DNA of 64,000 bases from G963662905 sp963662905 (lineage in GTDB: Bacteria; Bacteroidota; Bacteroidia; Bacteroidales; WRLA01). The stretch covers positions 1 through 64,000 of the forward strand of contig CAXXFD010000004.1 in NCBI GenBank assembly GCA_963662905.2, written 5' to 3'. How positions within the stretch are numbered: position 1 is the stretch's first letter; each line of letters starts with the position of its first letter. This document shows positions 59,332 to 64,000 of the stretch, in pieces. The notes under the pieces are model-generated. The model saw only the letters and a program-made list of their open reading frames with translations, ran no database searches and was not told the origin of the DNA. The position numbers and the translations under genes were made by a program.

Positions 59332-60999
59332 ATGAAAAAAATCAACCTATTACTCATCACTCTAATAATCAGCACACTGTCGTACAGCCAAAATGAACTG
59401 AAAACGCCATCAAACACTCAGCCCGGTTCTTCACAATTTGACTACAGTGACCTTCCCTGGACACAGGCATTTGACTCGCTGCATGCCGTAATGGAGTTAC
59501 GCTATCCGTTTACGGAATGGAAAGCGATCCAATGGGACGAAAAATATTCCATAACAAAACCGGAAATTGAGAATGCACAGAGCAATTCTGATTCCATCGC
59601 ATTTATAAAAAGCCTTTACGAATATCTTTTCAGCATTCCCGACGGGCACAATAGTTTCTCAGGAATACCCGATTATTACAAATCAGAAATTGCCGGTGGC
59701 ACTTACGGTTTCAACCTCACACCTCTCGATGACGGAACATTTGCGGTAAGCATTATTGATCCGGAAAGTGCCGCTTTCGCACAGGGATTGCGCACCGGTG
59801 ATATAATCACCAAAATAAACGGAATCAATATTGATGAGATCACGGAATTGGAATGCACCAACCCTTCCTTTAACTACGCAACGGAGCAAGGCAGGTTGTT
59901 CAGCCGTGGCCTGATGATGACACGGGCGGCAATTGGCGCCGAAGCAGCTTTCTCTTTTGATAAGGATATCGAACTAAACCTAACAGCATATGATGACAAT
60001 ATGCTCCTTTTTATCAGGGGGTTCTATAATACTGCACCGGCTTCAGAAAACGACTCTTTGGTTACCTATCGCATGATGGAAAACAACATTGCCTATCTGC
60101 GCATTAAAGAAGAAGCAGCGGAATGCCTGACTGTGGAGGAAATGCTGAATTTCGAAGATTTCCTGACTGTAAAAAAAGCCATTCAGTATTTCAACGATAA
60201 TGATGTACAAAAATTGATTGTCGATCTGCGCGGAAACCTTGGCGGAAATGATTTGCAGGCAGCTGTAACTATGGGATTGTTTTATCAAAACCCATCATTT
60301 TACGAATACATTACAGGCACTTATGATGACGACTACGCCATTGATATCACGCTGCAAACTGAACCGCTCGAGCCTTTATTTAATGGAGAGATAGCCGTTT
60401 TGGTTGATCCGAACTGCGTCAGCACAGGCGAAGGTTTTGCCATGATGTTCGACCGGCTTGAAAATGCGCAGATTGTGTCACATTGGGGCACAAACGGATC
60501 ATTTGGCATGGTAGATCACGATCCTGTGCTGCTGCCACTCGATATTTCCATATCATTTGCCCAGGCCCGTTCTTTGGATGAAAACCAAAAAATACAGCTC
60601 GATTCGGATTCCCTGCTGCAAGGCGGCGTGCAGCCAGATATAAAAGTTCCCCTTACACGCGAAAGCCTTGTCCGTCAATGGACAGATGGTGTTGATGTGC
60701 AACTGGAATATGCCATTAGCCTGCTATCCGGACTTAATGAAGTTGATGATACCGGCGACATCCTGCTTTATCCCAATCCCTGCCAGGATCGATTTACCAT
60801 CAGGCAAGCCTTGCCAGGAAATGAAAGTTTCAGATTGGAAATTTTCACTATTGACGGACGAAAGCTCCTCAGTCAGCAATTTTCTTCAAATCAGGCTGAA
60901 ACAGAAATTGATGTCAGCCTTCTGAAAACAGGAATATATCTCTGGCAAATCAAAGGTCAAAACGACAGAAGGCATGGGAAAATAGTTGTTGTGGAATAG
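59332..60999 (+). CDS. S41 peptidase with type IX secretion sorting domain
   Basis: The 555-residue protein has a signal peptide (INLLLITLIISTLSYSQ), a PDZ-like segment (FAQGLRTGDIITKINGINID near 152) and the S41 catalytic core (LIVDLRGNLGGNDLQAAVTM near 300, VDPNCVSTGEGFAMMFDRLE near 360 with the likely nucleophile in CVSTGEG). The C-terminal sorting domain reads ILLYPNPCQDRFTIRQ, then LEIFTIDGRKLLSQQFSS and LLKTGIYLWQIKGQNDRRHG. It should be secreted by T9SS. It lies 22 bases after the C45-like gene, so the three hydrolases are probably one operon. Confidence 0.87.
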   Translation: MKKINLLLITLIISTLSYSQNELKTPSNTQPGSSQFDYSDLPWTQAFDSLHAVMELRYPFTEWKAIQWDEKYSITKPEIENAQSNSDSIAFIKSLYEYLFSIPDGHNSFSGIPDYYKSEIAGGTYGFNLTPLDDGTFAVSIIDPESAAFAQGLRTGDIITKINGINIDEITELECTNPSFNYATEQGRLFSRGLMMTRAAIGAEAAFSFDKDIELNLTAYDDNMLLFIRGFYNTAPASENDSLVTYRMMENNIAYLRIKEEAAECLTVEEMLNFEDFLTVKKAIQYFNDNDVQKLIVDLRGNLGGNDLQAAVTMGLFYQNPSFYEYITGTYDDDYAIDITLQTEPLEPLFNGEIAVLVDPNCVSTGEGFAMMFDRLENAQIVSHWGTNGSFGMVDHDPVLLPLDISISFAQARSLDENQKIQLDSDSLLQGGVQPDIKVPLTRESLVRQWTDGVDVQLEYAISLLSGLNEVDDTGDILLYPNPCQDRFTIRQALPGNESFRLEIFTIDGRKLLSQQFSSNQAETEIDVSLLKTGIYLWQIKGQNDRRHGKIVVVE

Positions 61000-61055
61000 A
61001 TTTTAAACAAAAACGATCGTTTCGGACTTTTATCAGCACACCAATCAAATGAGAG

Positions 61056-61673
61056 ATGCAGCCTGAAATCAAAGTGCGGGACTACGATTTGCCCGACATC
61101 AACATCTTAAACCATTACCAGCCCGGAAAAGAATTTTTCCTCTGGCAGCCCGATCTGCTGGCCATTGTGTTAGGCCGTTCCAATAAAGCAGAAAAAGCAT
61201 TGAATCCGGTGCATGTTCTCGCGGATCAGGTTCCGGTTTTCAAACGGCCTTCCGGAGGCGAAAGCGTGATCCTCAGCCCGGAAAGTCTGGTCATATCCGC
61301 TGTCGGCGATTTCAAAACACACATAAAACCTGCTGACTTTTTCAGGTATTGCAACAATATTATTATTGGTGCACTGGAGCAAATGGACGTAAAAAACCTC
61401 GGACAAAAAGGCATCAGCGATATCAGCATAGGCGAAAAGAAAATCCTTGGGTCATCCATGTACAAGCATCCGGATCGGTGGTTTTATCATGCTGTTCTTA
61501 ATATCGGCATTGATCCCAAACTCATTGGCCGTTATCTGGCACATCCTTCACGGGAGCCTGATTATCGCCTGGGGCGGAAGCACGAGGATTTTGTAACATC
61601 CTTACAAAAAGAAGGTTACATAATCGATATAGCAGGATTAAAACAGAATATTGCCCGTGGTTTTTTGCGGTAA
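61056..61673 (+). CDS. Lipoate-protein-ligase-like protein (BPL/LplA/LipB superfamily)
   Basis: The 205-residue protein has the LplA-like core: LLAIVLGRSNKAEKALNP near 30, VFKRPSGGESVILSPESLVI (65-84) in place of the usual RRxTGGGxVxHD, and SIGEKKILGSSMYKHPDRWF near 130 with the conserved KK. It is shorter than LplA (about 330 residues) and lacks the C-terminal lipoate-activation domain, as do some two-component ligases and octanoyltransferases. It likely moves a lipoyl or octanoyl group to a dehydrogenase subunit. It lies just upstream of lepA. Confidence 0.78.
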   Translation: MQPEIKVRDYDLPDINILNHYQPGKEFFLWQPDLLAIVLGRSNKAEKALNPVHVLADQVPVFKRPSGGESVILSPESLVISAVGDFKTHIKPADFFRYCNNIIIGALEQMDVKNLGQKGISDISIGEKKILGSSMYKHPDRWFYHAVLNIGIDPKLIGRYLAHPSREPDYRLGRKHEDFVTSLQKEGYIIDIAGLKQNIARGFLR

Positions 61674-61703
61674 TTCCTGCGTAAAAATCAACTGAATAAT
61701 TAC

Positions 61704-61711
61704 TACTTTTG
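61704..61711 (+). promoter_or_regulatory. Putative lepA promoter -7 element, very close to the start
   Basis: TACTTTTG fits TAnnTTTG and ends only five bases before the lepA ATG, so transcription would begin at or next to the start codon. Confidence 0.5.
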
Positions 61712-61716
61712 CAGCC

Positions 61717-63504
61717 ATGAAAGACATTCGGAATTTTTGTATCATAGCCCATATCGACCACGGGAAGAGCACGCTGGCAGACAGGATGTTACAGCTTACA
61801 CATACTGTTTCTGACCGCGACTTGCAGGAACAGGTTCTGGACGATATGGACCTTGAACGCGAGCGCGGCATCACCATTAAGAGCCACGCCATTCAAATGA
61901 ATTATACCCGCGATGGGGAAACCTACCGCCTTAATCTTATAGATACTCCCGGCCATGTTGATTTTTCCTACGAAGTTTCCCGATCCATTGCTGCCTGCGA
62001 AGGCGCACTTTTGATTGTGGATGCAACGCAGGGAATCCAGGCGCAAACGATCAGCAACCTTTATCTGGCTTTGGAAAATGACCTGGAAATCATCCCTATC
62101 CTCAATAAAATGGATCTGGATGCAGCCATGCCCGAAGAAGTCAGCGAACAAATTGTTGACCTGATTGGCTGCGATGAAGACGACATTATTCCCGCAAGTG
62201 GCAAAACCGGATTTGGTGTTGAGCGCATCCTTGATGCCATTATCGACCGCGTACCTGCGCCCAAAGGTGAACCCGACGAGCCGCTTCAGGCTTTGATTTT
62301 CGATTCTGTTTTCAACTCATTCCGTGGCGTAATTGCCTATTTCCGTATCCTGAACGGAAAAATGGCCAAAGGCGATCACGTGAAATTTGTGAATACAGGC
62401 AAAAAATATCATGCCGACGAAATTGGTGTGCTCAAGCTGGGCATGGATCCCAAAAAGGAGCTTTCGGCAGGTGATGTAGGTTATATAATTTCCGGCATCA
62501 AAACCAGCACCGAAGTAAAAGTAGGCGACACCATCACACATGTGGAAAATCCCTGCGATAAAGCTGTGAGCGGTTTTGAAAACGTAAAACCCATGGTTTT
62601 TGCAGGTATTTATCCCGTTGATGCCGACGATTATGAAGACCTGCGCGCTTCTTTGGAAAAACTCCAGCTCAACGACGCTTCCCTTACTTTTGAACCCGAA
62701 TCATCAGCAGCACTGGGATTTGGTTTCCGTTGCGGTTTCCTCGGACTGCTCCATATGGAAATCGTTCAGGAACGCCTCGACCGCGAATTTGATATGAACG
62801 TGATCACAACTGTGCCCAACGTATCTTATAAAGCATATACTACTAAAAAAGAAGTATTTGAAGTGCATAATCCATCCGGATTGCCCGACCAAAAATACCT
62901 CGATTATATCGAAGAACCCTATATCACCGCCAATATCATAACCAAATCGGATTTTGTTGGCGCTATTATGACGCTCTGCATCGGCAAACGCGGAACGCTC
63001 AAAAACCAAACCTATCTGACCAGCGAACGAGTGGAAGTTATTTTTGAAATGCCACTGGGCGAAATCGTTTTCGATTTTTACGATAAGCTCAAAAGCATTT
63101 CCAAAGGTTATGCTTCTTTCGATTATTATACTTCCAGCTATCAGCGCGCAAATTTGGTGAAACTCGATATCCTGCTCAACAGCGAATCTGTGGATGCCCT
63201 ATCAACCCTCATCCACCGTGATAATGCATATGATTTTGGCCGCAAGATGTGCGTCAAACTCAAAGAGCTCATCCCGCGCCAGCAATTCGATATCGCCATT
63301 CAGGCAGCCATTGGCGCCAAAATCATTGCCCGCGAAACCATTAAAGCCGTGCGAAAAGATGTGACGGCCAAATGTTATGGCGGCGACATCACGCGAAAGC
63401 GCAAACTGCTCGAAAAACAGAAAAAAGGGAAGAAACGCATGCGCCAGGTAGGTAATGTGGAAGTGCCGCAAACGGCTTTCCTTGCTGTCTTGAAACTAGA
63501 CTAA
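61717..63504 (+). CDS. lepA: Elongation factor 4 (LepA), ribosome-associated GTPase
   Basis: The 595-residue protein has G1 IAHIDHGKSTLADRMLQLTH (10-29), switch ERERGITIKSHAI, G3 LIDTPGHVDFSYEVSRSIAA (75-94) and G4 PILNKMDLDAA near 127-137, plus the LepA-specific C-terminal domain ending GNVEVPQTAFLAVLKLD. It is a highly conserved translation GTPase linked to ribosome assembly or back-translocation. The ATG is fixed by homology. A terminator follows. Confidence 0.98.
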   Translation: MKDIRNFCIIAHIDHGKSTLADRMLQLTHTVSDRDLQEQVLDDMDLERERGITIKSHAIQMNYTRDGETYRLNLIDTPGHVDFSYEVSRSIAACEGALLIVDATQGIQAQTISNLYLALENDLEIIPILNKMDLDAAMPEEVSEQIVDLIGCDEDDIIPASGKTGFGVERILDAIIDRVPAPKGEPDEPLQALIFDSVFNSFRGVIAYFRILNGKMAKGDHVKFVNTGKKYHADEIGVLKLGMDPKKELSAGDVGYIISGIKTSTEVKVGDTITHVENPCDKAVSGFENVKPMVFAGIYPVDADDYEDLRASLEKLQLNDASLTFEPESSAALGFGFRCGFLGLLHMEIVQERLDREFDMNVITTVPNVSYKAYTTKKEVFEVHNPSGLPDQKYLDYIEEPYITANIITKSDFVGAIMTLCIGKRGTLKNQTYLTSERVEVIFEMPLGEIVFDFYDKLKSISKGYASFDYYTSSYQRANLVKLDILLNSESVDALSTLIHRDNAYDFGRKMCVKLKELIPRQQFDIAIQAAIGAKIIARETIKAVRKDVTAKCYGGDITRKRKLLEKQKKGKKRMRQVGNVEVPQTAFLAVLKLD

Positions 63505-63548
63505 ACGCCAATTCAGAACATCTGAATGAAGCACATAATATTTTTCGG

Positions 63549-63575
63549 AAACGGGCTTTCGGGCTCGTTTTTTTT
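63549..63575 (+). terminator. Intrinsic terminator after lepA
   Basis: AAACGGGC and GCTCGTTT pair (one G-T wobble) around a 6-base loop, followed by a T-run. Confidence 0.85.
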
Positions 63576-63629
63576 GTTTAAAAAGAGCATCTTAAAAAAC
63601 AGTCATGATTCCAGATAGCCATAAGATAT

Positions 63630-63670
63630 AAATTATCAAAACCTGCAAAAATTGCAAGTTTTGATAATTT
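63630..63670. promoter_or_regulatory. Long palindrome covering the promoter of the AAA ATPase gene
   Basis: Two 19-base arms (AAATTATCAAAACCTGCAA and its near-complement ending GATAATTT) flank an AAA spacer with one mismatch. The right arm overlaps the -33 region of the downstream promoter. It could be an operator or an mRNA hairpin. Confidence 0.8.
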
Positions 63671-63682
63671 AAGGTATCTTTG
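63652..63682 (+). promoter_or_regulatory. Promoter of the AAA ATPase gene
   Basis: TTG at 63652-63654 and TATCTTTG at 63675-63682, 20 bases apart, four bases before the ATG. The initiation site would fall within or beside the start codon. Confidence 0.55.
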
Positions 63683-63686
63683 TCTT

Positions 63687-64000
63687 ATGGAAGAATTAAT
63701 AAACCGGCAAGAGTATATTGATAAGTTATTGTCTTACAAAGACAAAGGCCTTATTAAAATCGTAACAGGGCTGCGTCGTTCAGGCAAATCAACTTTATTG
63801 GATTTATACAAGACCAAACTTATTGAAACGGGAATAAAACCTGAACAAACGCAATTATTCAACTTTGAATTGCCTGAAAATTTTCTAGGGAAAAGCTGGG
63901 AATCCATCTATTTTGATATAAAGTCAAAACTTGTCCCGGACTCAAATAACTATATCTTTCTTGATGAGATTCAAAACATACCTGATTTTGAGAAACTGGT
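63687..64000 (+). CDS. AAA-type ATPase (DUF4143 class), N-terminal part
   Basis: The visible 104 codons read MEELINRQEYIDKLLSYKDK, then IKIVTGLRRSGKSTLLDLYK with the Walker A motif (about 26-34), and NYIFLDEIQNIPDFEKL with Walker B (YIFLDEIQ) at the window edge. This is the start of the common Bacteroidota AAA ATPases that carry a C-terminal DUF4143 domain; that part lies outside the window. The role of the family is unknown, though it is often found with mobile or defence genes. A long palindrome overlaps its promoter. Confidence 0.85.
   Translation, partial: MEELINRQEYIDKLLSYKDKGLIKIVTGLRRSGKSTLLDLYKTKLIETGIKPEQTQLFNFELPENFLGKSWESIYFDIKSKLVPDSNNYIFLDEIQNIPDFEKL

Overview
The window comes from a Bacteroidota chromosome, most likely a Bacteroidales/Marinilabiliales-like or related T9SS-bearing lineage. 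The signs are a SusC-type TonB-dependent receptor with a carboxypeptidase-like N-terminal domain, two proteins with C-terminal type IX secretion sorting domains, a type III glutamine synthetase, an HU-CCDC81/SPOR protein, IS66 debris, and repeated start-proximal promoters of the TTTG-N19-TAnnTTTG type with few Shine-Dalgarno sequences. No rRNA, tRNA or CRISPR array was recognised.

Region 1-10 kb is accessory and scarred. Two IS66-family elements in opposite orientation are broken into each other (1-2034), with a 190-bp tandem duplication of one element end. The right end of the second element truncates an AlbA_2-domain gene. A very AT-rich type II restriction-modification pair follows (2630-5279). 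After a short core stretch (gpmA, a PPP-type phosphatase, a K+ channel) come a decayed HigA-like antitoxin and an intact ParE/RelE-type toxin-antitoxin pair.

Region 10-19 kb holds an operon of four secreted proteins that share and reshuffle domains (10091-13607), an intergenic cluster of GC hairpins, a serine dehydratase plus SDF-family symporter operon, and an Rpn-family PD-(D/E)XK nuclease. The nuclease is followed by two translationally coupled small ORFs that are tandem copies of its own C-terminal tail.

Region 19-37 kb begins with a 1589-residue protein that is two UvrA-like ATPases fused head to tail, one ATP site of the first copy apparently dead. Next comes a tight operon: Na+/solute symporter, GT4 glycosyltransferase, GH13_18-type phosphorylase, GH38 mannosidase and glycerate kinase. 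A SusD-less TonB receptor, a perfect 16-bp LacI-type operator and a LacI regulator lie upstream. Together they suggest uptake and breakdown of glycerate glycosides (mannosylglycerate, glucosylglycerate or mannosylglucosylglycerate).

Region 37-64 kb is mostly envelope and housekeeping genes: a T9SS cargo protein, three outer-membrane/secreted proteins, glnN, a RecG-like gene remnant, an ECF sigma/anti-sigma/secreted-protein operon, ispE, a GH3-type adenylase, a deoxynucleoside kinase, kdsB, an HU-CCDC81/SPOR protein, trmB, an alkyltransferase-like protein without the catalytic cysteine, an M49-like peptidase, a run of three exported hydrolases (beta-lactamase fold, C45 fold, S41), a lipoate-ligase-like protein, lepA, and the start of an AAA ATPase gene behind a long palindrome.
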